NCBI RefSeq assembly: GCF_013366375.1
Contig: NZ_JABWMJ010000002.1
Coordinates: forward strand, 1-64,000
From: Rhizobacter koreensis
Lineage (GTDB): Bacteria > Pseudomonadota > Gammaproteobacteria > Burkholderiales > Burkholderiaceae_C
DNA length: 64,000 nucleotides
Direction of reading: 5' to 3'
Shown: positions 1 to 7,916 of the stretch, one piece after another
Numbering within the stretch: position 1 is the stretch's first letter
How the letters are laid out: every line of letters begins with the position of its first letter
Position numbers and translations under genes: made by a program
The notes under the pieces: model-generated
The model's database searches: none
Told to the model about the DNA's origin: nothing
Seen by the model: the letters and a program-made list of their open reading frames with translations, nothing else

Positions 1-874
1 CGGCCCGGGTGGCGGCTTCAAGCTGCTGCAGGCCGTGCGGGGCGTGGACTTCCATGCCGCCCTGTGCGAGGTGGAACGCTGCCTGGGCATGCTGCCGGCG
101 GCGGTCAGCGAAGCCGTTGCCCCTGCGGCACCGGGGGAGCGCATGCGCCGGCTGGTGCAGCGCATCTGGGACGAGGCGCGGCCGGTGGTGGCCGGCGACG
201 AAGTCGACCGCTACCTGAGCGGGCGCGGGCTGACCCTGAGTCGGCATCCGCCGGTGCTGCGGTTCCACCCGTCGCTCGGCTACTTCGAGAAGGGTGCGGA
301 CGGCAAGTCGCGGCAGATCGCGGCCTACCCGGCCATGCTGGCGCTGATCCAGGCGCCGGATGGTCAGGCCGTGACGCTGCACCGGACCTACCTGCGCGAT
401 GGCCGAAAGCTCGACGCCGCCGACGCGAAGAAGGTGCTCTCCGCGGGCATCCACGGCGCCGCCGTGCGTCTGTTCGATGCCGGCGCACAGCTCGCGCTGT
501 GCGAAGGCATCGAGACCGCCCTGGCGGTGCACCTGGCTACCGGCAAGCCCGTGTGGGCCGGCATCAGCGCCGGCAACCTGGAGAAGCTCTGGGTGCCGGA
601 CACCGTGCGCGAGGTCTGCATCTACGCGGACAACGACGCCGGTGGCGACTTCGCCGGCCAGTGCTTCGCCTACGCGCTCGCGCGGCGGCTGAAGCGGGAG
701 GAGAAGACCACCGGCCCGCGCCAGGTGCGGGTGTTCGTGCCGCGCCATGCGGGCACGGACTGGGCCGATGTGTGGTGCCAGCGTGCCACCGGCCCCGACC
801 AGGGCCGGGGGCAGGCGACCGCATCGTCGTCGGCCGACCGGGCCTCGGGCAACCGGGTGGCCCTCGGTGGCTGA
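1..874 (+). CDS. Toprim-domain DNA primase-like protein (5' end missing)
   Basis: The reading frame is open from base 2 to the stop at 872-874 and is cut by the window edge, so the N-terminus is absent. By family knowledge that part normally carries the CHC2-type zinc finger. The visible ~290 residues match the DUF7146/Toprim architecture of phage and ICE primases. A helical middle segment comes first, then a Toprim core with the glutamate motif LCEGIETALA (near 487-516) and the acidic motif IYADND (near 621-638). Such proteins probably make primers for the mobile element after transfer. A strong terminator-like hairpin follows. Family call is good; substrate use is inferred. Confidence 0.8.
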   Translation, partial: GPGGGFKLLQAVRGVDFHAALCEVERCLGMLPAAVSEAVAPAAPGERMRRLVQRIWDEARPVVAGDEVDRYLSGRGLTLSRHPPVLRFHPSLGYFEKGADGKSRQIAAYPAMLALIQAPDGQAVTLHRTYLRDGRKLDAADAKKVLSAGIHGAAVRLFDAGAQLALCEGIETALAVHLATGKPVWAGISAGNLEKLWVPDTVREVCIYADNDAGGDFAGQCFAYALARRLKREEKTTGPRQVRVFVPRHAGTDWADVWCQRATGPDQGRGQATASSSADRASGNRVALGG

Positions 875-894
875 GGCAGAGGTCATGAAGCTTG

Positions 895-931
895 GGGTGC
901 GGCGAGCCACGGCGGGCCGCACCCGCTTTTT
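895..931 (+). terminator. Rho-independent terminator after the primase gene
   Basis: GGGTGCGGC at 895-903 pairs perfectly with GCCGCACCC at 916-924 and is followed by GCTTTTTC. This is a classical intrinsic terminator 21 bases past the primase stop codon. Confidence 0.75.
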
Positions 932-1288
932 CAGCGGCACTGGACGGGTCGGCGCATGCCCTGCGCCAAGACCTGCCGGTGCCGGCGAAAAGGTCAGGCG
1001 CCGTCGGCCATGCGGCCGACGCGCTCCTCTCGTCGTTTCCCGACTGGTAGCTGCCAGACCAGGTGACGCCAAACGGCGCCACGAAGGCAGCCCTGGAGAT
1101 CCCGCGCGATCGATGGCGACACCCGTGTCACCGAAGTCGCGCCCCTGCCTCGCCGATGCATCGCCAATCCATCCAGGACACGCTGCATGCGGCGAGTTGC
1201 TGTCGTCAACCCACCGCGGGGACCCGTGCCCCGACGTGGGCCGTGCCGTCCCCGCTTCTCACACACCCCAACCCGATTGGAGAAAGTC
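932..1288 (+). other. Intergenic region before the DUF932 gene
   Basis: Between the primase stop (874) and the DUF932 start there are 414 bases with no convincing gene; the first part is the terminator. The rest holds a second perfect hairpin, GTCGGCC (1003-1009) with GGCCGAC (1014-1020). The DUF932 promoter must lie here but I cannot assign -35/-10 boxes with confidence. Open frames on both strands look like GC-driven shadows. Confidence 0.5.
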
Positions 1289-2353
1289 ATGAAGAGCGGA
1301 CGTACCCTCGTGAGCCTGGCCCAGGAACTGGAGCGCCAGCTGCACTCGAAGAAGGACCTGATCGTGCCGTCGCAGCTGGTGCATCACAGCACCGGCGACG
1401 ACGGCCGGACGCACATCGTCGTCAACGAAGCCGGCAACCCGGTGCGCTACGGCGTCACGCCGCTGGCGCGCCGCCAGCTGGCCGACAAGCTGAAGATCCC
1501 GCACGCGTACTTCGAGCGCATGCGCGAGGAGCAACCGGTGCTGCTGGACCGCAACGTCAACACCTGGCTGCAGAGCGAGGACGACCGGCGCATGCTGCGC
1601 ACCCTGGACGGCCAGGTGCGCGCGGTGCTGTCGGACCGCTACCGCCGGCTCGACAACTTCGACCTCGCCGAGAGCGTGCTGCCCATCCTGCAGCAGCTCC
1701 CCGAGGTGCGCTTCGAGTCGGTCGAGCTGACCGAGACGCGCATGTACCTGAAGTGCATCACCTCGCGCCTGACCTACGAGATGGCGCCGGGCGACGTGGT
1801 GCAGGCCGGCGTGGTGATCTCGAACTCCGAGGTCGGCCAGGGCACGCTGTCGGTGCAGCCGCTGCTGTACCGGCTGGTCTGCCGCAACGGCCTGATCGCG
1901 GCCGACCGGTCGCTGCGCAAGACGCACGTGGGCCGTTCGCTCGGCACCGAGGACGAGGGCCTGCAGGTCTACCAGGACGACACCCTGCGTGCCGACGACA
2001 AGGCCTTCTTCCTGAAGGTGCGCGACGTGGTGCAGGCGGCGGTGTCGGAAGCGAGCTTCCGGCAGACGGCGCAGAAGCTGCAGAAGACGCTGAAGATCCC
2101 CCTCGTCGGCGACCCGGTGAGGACGGTCGAGGTTCTGGCCCAGCGCTACACGCTCAACGATTTCGAGCGCTCGGGCGTGTTGCGGCATCTGATCACCGAG
2201 GGCGAGCTCTCGGGCTACGGGCTGGTCAATGCGGTGACGCACTACAGCCAGGAGATCGACGACTACGACCGCGCCACGGAGTTCGAGGCGCTGGGCGGCA
2301 AGCTGATCGAGCTCGGCACCGCCGAGTGGAAGGGCCTGGCCGAAGCGATCTGA
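1289..2353 (+). CDS. DUF932 domain-containing protein
   Basis: 354 residues. The ATG at 1289 is preceded by a GGAG ribosome-binding site at 1279-1282, which decides this start over an upstream in-frame one. The protein matches the DUF932 family, common on phages, plasmids and ICEs. The typical region is seen around residues 60-100 (ADKLKIPHAYFERM, then LLDRNVNTWL), followed by RAVLSDRYRRLDNFDL. The family's biochemical role is not established; it often sits near DNA-processing genes, as here beside a primase. It stands alone between two hairpins and is probably transcribed by itself. Confidence 0.85.
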   Translation: MKSGRTLVSLAQELERQLHSKKDLIVPSQLVHHSTGDDGRTHIVVNEAGNPVRYGVTPLARRQLADKLKIPHAYFERMREEQPVLLDRNVNTWLQSEDDRRMLRTLDGQVRAVLSDRYRRLDNFDLAESVLPILQQLPEVRFESVELTETRMYLKCITSRLTYEMAPGDVVQAGVVISNSEVGQGTLSVQPLLYRLVCRNGLIAADRSLRKTHVGRSLGTEDEGLQVYQDDTLRADDKAFFLKVRDVVQAAVSEASFRQTAQKLQKTLKIPLVGDPVRTVEVLAQRYTLNDFERSGVLRHLITEGELSGYGLVNAVTHYSQEIDDYDRATEFEALGGKLIELGTAEWKGLAEAI

Positions 2354-2373
2354 GCACGGCCTGAGCAGGCAGT

Positions 2374-2420
2374 CCGGCACGACGGCGAGCGGGGGCAACC
2401 CCGTTCGCCGACCGTGCCGG
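2374..2420 (+). terminator. Long GC-rich hairpin after the DUF932 gene
   Basis: CCGGCACG (2374-2381) pairs with CGTGCCGG (2413-2420). Inside this, ACGGCGAGCGGGG and CCCCGTTCGCCG continue the stem around a GCAA loop. It begins 20 bases after the stop codon. There is no T-run, so it could be a factor-dependent terminator or an mRNA-stabilising structure. Confidence 0.55.
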
Positions 2421-2705
2421 CGCCGACGTTGCACGGCGCCCCGACAAGGGCGTCGTTCACGCCGCACATCGAGTCATGCGGTCGCGCTCACGCATTCGCC
2501 GGAATTCGCCAGGGCTTGCGAGTGGCAATTCGGTAAGCAGATGCACAGGCCCGCGCCGCCCATTGAAGTCGACCTGTCGCCCACCCTATGCTGGCCGCAC
2601 AGCGCCGGAACCCTTCCTTCGGCCACTGCAACACGACCCGCATCCACCGACCAACCCCTCCACCCTGCCCTGCACGGGCTCGTGGTCCCCACGCGAGGAC
2701 GCACC
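2421..2705 (+). other. Leader region upstream of the flhD/flhC-like pair
   Basis: There are 352 bases without a gene between the DUF932 stop and the FlhD-like start; the first part is the hairpin. The remainder carries the near-repeat ATTCGCCGGAATTCGCC around 2495. It is the natural site for the promoter of the activator pair. No -35/-10 boxes stand out. Confidence 0.4.
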
Positions 2706-3011
2706 ATGAACCAGGTCCAGCTCTCCGATGTGCAGATCGCCAACCTGACCCTGCTGCTCACCATCCGCGACGGCATCCTCCACGACCGCACGGCCGCGTG
2801 CTGCCGCTTCTCGCTCGACGCCATGCAGGCAGAGCGGCTCGGCACGATGAGCGTCCAGCAGTTGATGGCCATCGTGGCCAACCTGGGTGACGCCACGCTC
2901 TTCCCGCCGCGCCGCGACCTGGTCAGCCTGCTCGACACACCGCTGCCGCTGGTTCGACCGCTGGCCACGGTCCACGCCCCCCGCCATGTGACGGCCAGTT
3001 CGGCCGCCTGA
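2706..3011 (+). CDS. FlhD-like transcriptional activator subunit (SetD-like)
   Basis: 101 residues, close to the ~110-119 of FlhD. Start ATG at 2706 has GAGGA upstream. Residues 6-75 follow FlhD closely: a first helix (IANLTLLLTIRDGIL), then CRFSLDAMQAERLG (FlhD: FRLGINEEMATTLA), then MSVQQLMAIVANLGDATLF. It is followed at once by an FlhC-like gene. In SXT/R391 ICEs the FlhDC-related proteins SetD and SetC activate the transfer genes. By position in this ICE I infer the same role here rather than flagellar control. No flagellar genes are in the window. Confidence 0.75.
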   Translation: MNQVQLSDVQIANLTLLLTIRDGILHDRTAACCRFSLDAMQAERLGTMSVQQLMAIVANLGDATLFPPRRDLVSLLDTPLPLVRPLATVHAPRHVTASSAA

Positions 3012-3035
3012 CGCTCAGTTGCCGGGTCATTGGCA

Positions 3036-3695
3036 ATGCAGTCGCGGGTCGATCGCCAGTTGCGCGCCCTGGCACTGGCCAAAGCCTGTGCGGCCTGCGG
3101 TGCACGCGTGCGCACCATCGGCCATCTGACGGGCCTGCCACCCCGCGAGGCGCTGCGCCTGCTCTTCCCGGACCGCATGGCCGTGCCTCGAGGGCGCTCG
3201 CCGGACTCGCCGGAGTGGTACCACGGCGCCAACCTGCTCCACCGCGCCGAGGCCTCGATCGTCGTGGCCCTGTACCGCCGTCTGCGAGACGCCGACTTCC
3301 CTGCGGGTGAGGCTCTCGTCGGTGCCTACCGCCACTACCTCGGCATCTGCCAGCCCCCGCACCGCATCAGCTTCGACCGCGCCTTCGATCTGGCCGCGCA
3401 CACGGACGGTTTGTGGCTCACCGACACGAGGAGCTTCTCGCTCGTCACCTGCCCGACCTGCCACAGCGAGTTCCTGGCGGCCTTCGGCTCCGTGGCGCGG
3501 TCGAACGACCACTGCCCGTTCTGCAAGCTGGTGCAGCGGTACGGCACGGACCCGCGGGTGCAGGGGGCGTTTCCGGTGCAGCCGCTGGCTGCGCCGAGTG
3601 CGGAGCAGTTGGGGATGCTCATCCTGCTGCAGCGTTCCTTTGGCTCGTCGACGGGGCAGGCTGGAACGTCCTCGGCGAGCGAAAGCCAGCCGTGA
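3036..3695 (+). CDS. FlhC-like transcriptional activator subunit (SetC-like)
   Basis: 219 residues from ATG 3036; an in-frame TTG at 3030 is an alternative. Cysteines 139, 142, 160 and 163 (CPTC and CPFC) form a zinc site with nearly the spacing of E. coli FlhC (137, 140, 157, 160). The segment EWYHGANLLHRAEAS and the following GAYRHYL match the FlhC core. It lies 24 bases after the FlhD-like gene, so the two are one operon, as expected for a heteromeric FlhD4C2-type complex. Predicted role: master activator of the ICE transfer operon. The IS256 copy begins 38 bases past its stop and leaves the gene intact. Confidence 0.8.
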   Translation: MQSRVDRQLRALALAKACAACGARVRTIGHLTGLPPREALRLLFPDRMAVPRGRSPDSPEWYHGANLLHRAEASIVVALYRRLRDADFPAGEALVGAYRHYLGICQPPHRISFDRAFDLAAHTDGLWLTDTRSFSLVTCPTCHSEFLAAFGSVARSNDHCPFCKLVQRYGTDPRVQGAFPVQPLAAPSAEQLGMLILLQRSFGSSTGQAGTSSASESQP

Positions 3696-3725
3696 GCCAA
3701 TCGGTTCGCAGCAGGACCTTCCCTG

Positions 3726-3733
3726 TCGGATGG
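3726..3733. repeat. Target-site duplication, left copy
   Basis: TCGGATGG directly before the insertion sequence, identical to the 8 bases after it at 5171-5178. Eight-base duplications are normal for IS256-family elements. Confidence 0.9.
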
Positions 3734-5170
3734 GGCGATGTCCCGCTCTCTGTTGAACCGTGGGCGGGTGACGGCTCCAATGGTGTGATGCTACGCGGCC
3801 TTTCGGAGCGTTGCGGATCCGGCCTCTGGGCGACGAGCGTCAAGGGCCTTGAGCAGGCTGCGCATCTGGCTGCAGCCGCGCAGCTTGCGCATGCGATGAG
3901 CGGCATCGCTGAGCGCGCTGGCCACCCAGCGCAGCACCATCTGCCCGTCGCCCCAGCGCTTGACGTTGCGGCAGTAGCGCGCGACCGAGCCGTTGAGGTT
4001 CTCGATCGGGTTGGTCGTGCGCAGCGTGCGGTAGAGCGCGCCTGAGATGCCTAGGTCCTGGACCGTCAATGTCTCCTCCAGGCCCTCGCGCAGACTGGCC
4101 ACTGCCCCAGGGTGCTTGGCCTGCATCGAGGTCGCCAGGCGTTGAAGCTGGCGCCGGCCAAGGTCGGCGTCCGATGCCGACCAGGCGTCCTTCAGCACTC
4201 GCTTCACACTGGCGTGCATGTCTTCGGGCAGGTGCTCGAGCACGTTGCGGCGCTTGTGCTCCTGGCAGCGCTGGATCATCGCCGTCGCACCGAAGGTCTG
4301 CACGATGGCCTTGCGCAGCGCCTTGCCACCATCGATGACCCACAGCCGCATACGCTGGGCGTCCAGGCCGCGATCGATGAGGTCCGACAGCAGCGAGGTC
4401 ACCACGCGCGCGGCCTCGGTGGAGCCTTCACGCAGCCCCAGCACGTGCTTGTTGCCATGGGCGTCGATGCCAATGGCCAGCAGGATCACGCGGTCGCGGA
4501 AGTGGATGCCGTCGATCATCACCACGGGCAGGTCCAGTTCATCAATCGGGCGCGCCAGCCACTGCGCGAGCTGCTCCTGGCTGAGCTGCACGAAGCGGCG
4601 CGACACCGCGCTCTTGGACGCGGCGCGCGGCTGGTGCACCGCCGGTACCGGCTCCTGGGTGCTGGCGTAGCGGCGGGTCGACACACCCGCGGCGATGGCC
4701 GCCATCGTGGCCGCGTCCAGCGGGTCACCGCTGCTGGCCCACTCGAAGCTGGGCAGGGCCAGTTCGCCATCGGCTATCGAGCGCGCCCTCGGCCGACGCA
4801 CCGCGATGCGCTGCCCGCCCAGCACAACTTGCGCTGCGGTGCTGCCGCCGCGCACCGCTCGACGCTGTGTATCGGGCACCCCCTTGGGGCCGCACAGCGC
4901 GATCCGGTCGGACTCCATCAACGCGGCCAACACCTTCTGGCCCGCGTCGATGCACAAGCCCAGGAAGGCGTGGCGCACATCGCGCAGCACGCCCTGCACG
5001 GGCAACGAGATCTGCACTTCGGCAGCCGGCAATGCCCGCAACGCGGGCTTCGTGCGAGACTTCATCTCGGTGGTTCCTTTCTTTGCTTGCTAGGCACCTG
5101 GATGCTCGCATCCAGGCGAAAGGAACCGCCACCTTCAGCTCACGCGTTCAACAGACTTCGGGACATCGCC
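3734..5170 (-). mobile_element. IS256-family insertion sequence, complete
   Basis: 1437 bp bounded by imperfect terminal inverted repeats. The left end reads GGCGATGTCCCG then CTCTCTGTTGAAC. The right end, on the opposite strand, reads GGCGATGTCCCG then AAGTCTGTTGAAC. It contains one intact transposase gene and is flanked by a perfect 8-bp duplication. The perfect duplication and intact gene suggest a recent insertion. Removing it and one repeat joins the sequence after the FlhC-like gene to the sequence before the XRE gene without loss. Confidence 0.93.
3791..5065 (-). CDS. IS256-family transposase (Mutator type)
   Basis: 424 residues, full length for the family, starting at the ATG whose complement ends at 5065. 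Characteristic blocks are present: MIDGIHFRDRVILLAIGID with the first catalytic Asp, LWVIDGGKALRKAI with a second Asp, RCQEHKRRNVLEHLP, and near the C-terminus RTTNPIENLNG carrying the catalytic Glu. It is the only gene of the insertion sequence and runs opposite to its neighbours. It looks functional. Confidence 0.95.
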   Translation of the reverse strand: MKSRTKPALRALPAAEVQISLPVQGVLRDVRHAFLGLCIDAGQKVLAALMESDRIALCGPKGVPDTQRRAVRGGSTAAQVVLGGQRIAVRRPRARSIADGELALPSFEWASSGDPLDAATMAAIAAGVSTRRYASTQEPVPAVHQPRAASKSAVSRRFVQLSQEQLAQWLARPIDELDLPVVMIDGIHFRDRVILLAIGIDAHGNKHVLGLREGSTEAARVVTSLLSDLIDRGLDAQRMRLWVIDGGKALRKAIVQTFGATAMIQRCQEHKRRNVLEHLPEDMHASVKRVLKDAWSASDADLGRRQLQRLATSMQAKHPGAVASLREGLEETLTVQDLGISGALYRTLRTTNPIENLNGSVARYCRNVKRWGDGQMVLRWVASALSDAAHRMRKLRGCSQMRSLLKALDARRPEAGSATLRKAA

Positions 5171-5178
5171 TCGGATGG
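5171..5178. repeat. Target-site duplication, right copy
   Basis: TCGGATGG directly after the insertion sequence, identical to 3726-3733. Confidence 0.9.
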
Positions 5179-5240
5179 CGATGCGAGATACAGAGGAAGC
5201 AATTCCGATCTGGCGTGGACGGCACAGCGTCCTACTTGCA

Positions 5241-5951
5241 TCAGAAGCGGATGCCGCCGGACTTCGGTGTCGCAAACTGGTCCGGCTCCTTGCCCAGCGG
5301 GAAAGCGACAACGTACAGAACGCTTACCGGCATCGGCTTGGCATCGGGGTCGGTTCCCCACTTCACCTGCATCTTGCGTTCGGCATAGCGCAATGACACG
5401 CCGAGCGCCTTCAGGCCATCGATGCGGGACTGCAGTTCGTCGTACACCTCGAACTTGGTCGACTCGGTGTAGAGGTCCGCGCAGTCACGGTACTCTCTGA
5501 AGTAGTCCACCAATCCGGCGAACGCCTCGTCCGCCTCCCGCTCGAGCTCGCACCCAGGCTCCGACAGATCCATCATGTGAGCTTCGGTGAGCTTGGCCAA
5601 CTGCTTCCCCGTCGTCAGCGGGAGTGCAGTCAAGGTGACGTGTTCGCGATCGAACTTTGCCTTCTGTGCCTTGAGCTCCTCTTCCGTCGGGATCGCGAAA
5701 GGCTTGTTCAGTACATCCAGATCCTCGAACTCGAACGCACCGGCCAGAGCCCTTCGCGTGTCCAGGCTGGCCGCCAGGCCCTGTTCGACCCGCTGGATCG
5801 TGCGGACGTTGAGCCCGGAGATTTCAGCCAACTGCTCCTGAGACCACTGGCGCATCTCTCGGAAGAGCCGCACGCACAGGCCGAGTTCGGCCGGGGTCAG
5901 CAGGCGAGCGGTCGTCACTCTTTCGGCGGTGTCAATCACAAGGTTCTCCAT
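5241..5951 (-). CDS. XRE-family helix-turn-helix regulator
   Basis: 236 residues from the Met at 5951; an upstream in-frame start at 6056 would add an unlikely Arg/Ala-rich leader. Residues ~20-75 form a Cro/C1-type HTH (LFREMRQWSQEQLAEISGLN, then VRTIQRVEQG). The C-terminal ~150 residues are helical and I do not recognise them. It runs divergently from the relaxase gene, so the space between can serve both promoters. It may be a local repressor of the relaxase operon, in loose analogy to SetR of SXT. That role is inference from position only. Confidence 0.75.
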   Translation of the reverse strand: MENLVIDTAERVTTARLLTPAELGLCVRLFREMRQWSQEQLAEISGLNVRTIQRVEQGLAASLDTRRALAGAFEFEDLDVLNKPFAIPTEEELKAQKAKFDREHVTLTALPLTTGKQLAKLTEAHMMDLSEPGCELEREADEAFAGLVDYFREYRDCADLYTESTKFEVYDELQSRIDGLKALGVSLRYAERKMQVKWGTDPDAKPMPVSVLYVVAFPLGKEPDQFATPKSGGIRF

Positions 5952-6199
5952 GGTAGGACATCGATGGCATGCAGTATCGAAAGCACCGACGGCGCTGACC
6001 ACGACAGCAGCCCGACAGCAGCCCGCCATGGCGGTGTATGAACGCGGACGACGCACGCCCGATGTCGACCGCCAGCGATGTCGGATCAGGCCTGCCGCCG
6101 ACGCCTGGTGTCGAAAGCCGTGCCCGAGAGTGATCCTTTCAGGTGACGGCGTTCAACCGTGTCCATCAACATGGCCGCGGGTGCACGCCTGCAATCGCC
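5952..6199. promoter_or_regulatory. Divergent regulatory region, XRE gene / relaxase
   Basis: About 190-250 bases between divergent genes, depending on the relaxase start. It contains an exact 11-bp tandem repeat GACAGCAGCCC at 6003-6013 and 6014-6024, a possible regulator site. I could not assign -35/-10 boxes. Confidence 0.35.
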
Positions 6200-7915
6200 A
6201 TGCTTTCGTCAGCTTCCCACGGAGCCTTTCCAGCGTCCGACCCGGGCTTCGCCGCCCTGCCCGTCCCTGACGTGCTGGCATCGGCCGACGGCCTCGTCAG
6301 CCGCATCCGCCTGTGCTTCGGCCTGTCCCGCGACACCTTCGACGCCGAGGTGCAGCCGCTGCTTCAGCGCTATGCCGGCTACGTCCACCTGCTGCCGGCC
6401 ACCGCCGACAACTACTTCAGCTCACCTGCTGGCCTGCTGAACCTCGGGCTGGAGGTCGCGTTCTACAGCCTGCAAGGCACCGACGCGCACATCTTCTCCG
6501 GACGATCGACGATCTCGGCGCGCCGCCAGCTTGAACCGCGCTGGCGCCTGGCCACCTTCATCGGTGGCCTGTGCTGCGAACTGCACCGGGTGCTCAGCCA
6601 CCAGATCGTGACCGACGAGGCGGGTGGCGAGTGGCCGCAGTTCCTCGTCCCCCTGGGCGACTGGCTGGCATCGCGCAGTGCTACTCGCTACTTCGTTCGC
6701 TGGCGGCCGAACGCCACCGAGTCGCGCGGCCTGGGCGTGTTCGCACTGCCCCTGGTCATCCCGGGAGCCACGCTCCAGTACCTGGCGCAGGACAACAGCA
6801 TCATCGTCCCGCACCTCCTGTCCAGCATCAGCGGGCAGCCGGTATACCGTGACCACAACGTCCTCGACGCTCTGGTGCGTCGATCGCTCGCGCTGGTGGT
6901 CGACCGGAACCTGCAGGCCAACGCCGATCGCTACGGTGTGCCTCAGTTCGGCTCGCACCTTGAGCGGTACCTGGTCGACGCCATGCGTCGCCTGGCATCC
7001 GGCAGTCCCAGCTGGTTCCCGAATCGGGAGAAGTCGCGCGCCTGGCTGGGGTCCGATGGGCTGTTCCTGCTGTGGCCGCAGGCGGCCCACGATGTCCAGG
7101 CACTCCTCGAAGCCGATCAGCTGGCCGGCATCCCGAAGGCGCCTGAGACGATGCTCGATCTGCTTCTGGAGGCCGGGGTCTTCGTGCAGCAGCCGGACGG
7201 TGCCTCGACTTGGTTCGTCCTGCCGCCTGAGTTGAAGACCGCCGCGGAGGCTGTGAAGCTGGCATCGCCGGCGATCCTGCTGAACGGTGTCACGCCGCCG
7301 GCCGAGCCATTGACCATCTCGTTGGTCTGCCCACCTGGCGCCACGCGGACCACACAGAAGGCGCCAACGACTGCACCGGCGCCAGCCCCGGCACCGCCGC
7401 CCGGCACCCAGTTCTCTTTGCTCGACGCCACCGAGGTGGCCACATCACCGGCAGCTCGCGCATCCCCGCCGCCGGTGTCACAGACCCCGGCACCGCCCCC
7501 TGCTGTCGTTGCCGACCTGGCTGTCCCGTCGCCGCCCCCTCCGCCCTCCCCGCCGCCGGCCGCGGCGCCGACCTTCAAGCTGAACGCACCCATGCGCCTG
7601 AACCCTGCCGTGCGCGATGCCCTCGCGGCCATCGTCGGCACCCTCAATGGGCCCGGCAGCGCTGCGGCCGCCGCACCTGTCGCGGCCGGCCTGTTCGTGC
7701 CGCTGGCTGAACTGGAGCGGCATGGCGTGCAGCCCGCGCTGGCGGGTCGGGCCCTGGCCGATGTCGGCCTGCTGGTACATGCCGGACGGGATGGCCCGGC
7801 CACCGTCACGGCCGACTTCCGCGGCGAGCCGACCATCGGGCTGGTCGTTGCCCCAGCCTGCATCGATGGTTTCGACCCTGCCGCCTTCGAGCCGGCCGCG
7901 CACGAGGAGCCCTGA
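6200..7915 (+). CDS. traI: MobH-family relaxase TraI (TraI_2 domain)
   Basis: 571 residues from ATG 6200; an in-frame GTG at 6143 would add 19 residues and neither has a clear ribosome-binding site. The first ~360 residues are the TraI_2 relaxase domain (PAGLLNLGLEVAFYS, FIGGLCCELHRVLSH, GSHLERYLVDAMRRL). A Pro/Ala-rich linker follows (~405-470). The last ~110 residues are the TraI_2_C domain (FKLNAPMRLNPAVRDAL, then GLLVHAGRDGPATVTADFRG). It nicks the origin of transfer and pilots the strand to TraD, whose gene starts two bases later. The HD-type metal residues of many MobH relaxases are not visible here. Confidence 0.85.
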   Translation: MLSSASHGAFPASDPGFAALPVPDVLASADGLVSRIRLCFGLSRDTFDAEVQPLLQRYAGYVHLLPATADNYFSSPAGLLNLGLEVAFYSLQGTDAHIFSGRSTISARRQLEPRWRLATFIGGLCCELHRVLSHQIVTDEAGGEWPQFLVPLGDWLASRSATRYFVRWRPNATESRGLGVFALPLVIPGATLQYLAQDNSIIVPHLLSSISGQPVYRDHNVLDALVRRSLALVVDRNLQANADRYGVPQFGSHLERYLVDAMRRLASGSPSWFPNREKSRAWLGSDGLFLLWPQAAHDVQALLEADQLAGIPKAPETMLDLLLEAGVFVQQPDGASTWFVLPPELKTAAEAVKLASPAILLNGVTPPAEPLTISLVCPPGATRTTQKAPTTAPAPAPAPPPGTQFSLLDATEVATSPAARASPPPVSQTPAPPPAVVADLAVPSPPPPPSPPPAAAPTFKLNAPMRLNPAVRDALAAIVGTLNGPGSAAAAAPVAAGLFVPLAELERHGVQPALAGRALADVGLLVHAGRDGPATVTADFRGEPTIGLVVAPACIDGFDPAAFEPAAHEEP

Positions 7916-7916
7916 C

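Noticed and set aside
994..1290. 98-codon minus-strand frame in the gap before the DUF932 gene
   Set aside because: No ribosome-binding site, no recognisable pattern, Arg/Gly-rich content typical of chance frames.
1259..2467. 402-codon open frame on the minus strand
   Set aside because: Shadow of the DUF932 gene; no ribosome-binding site and a composition typical of antisense frames.
7370..7600. Pro/Ala-rich tract in traI as a repeat element
   Set aside because: It is an in-frame linker between the two known relaxase domains and shows no exact repeat unit.
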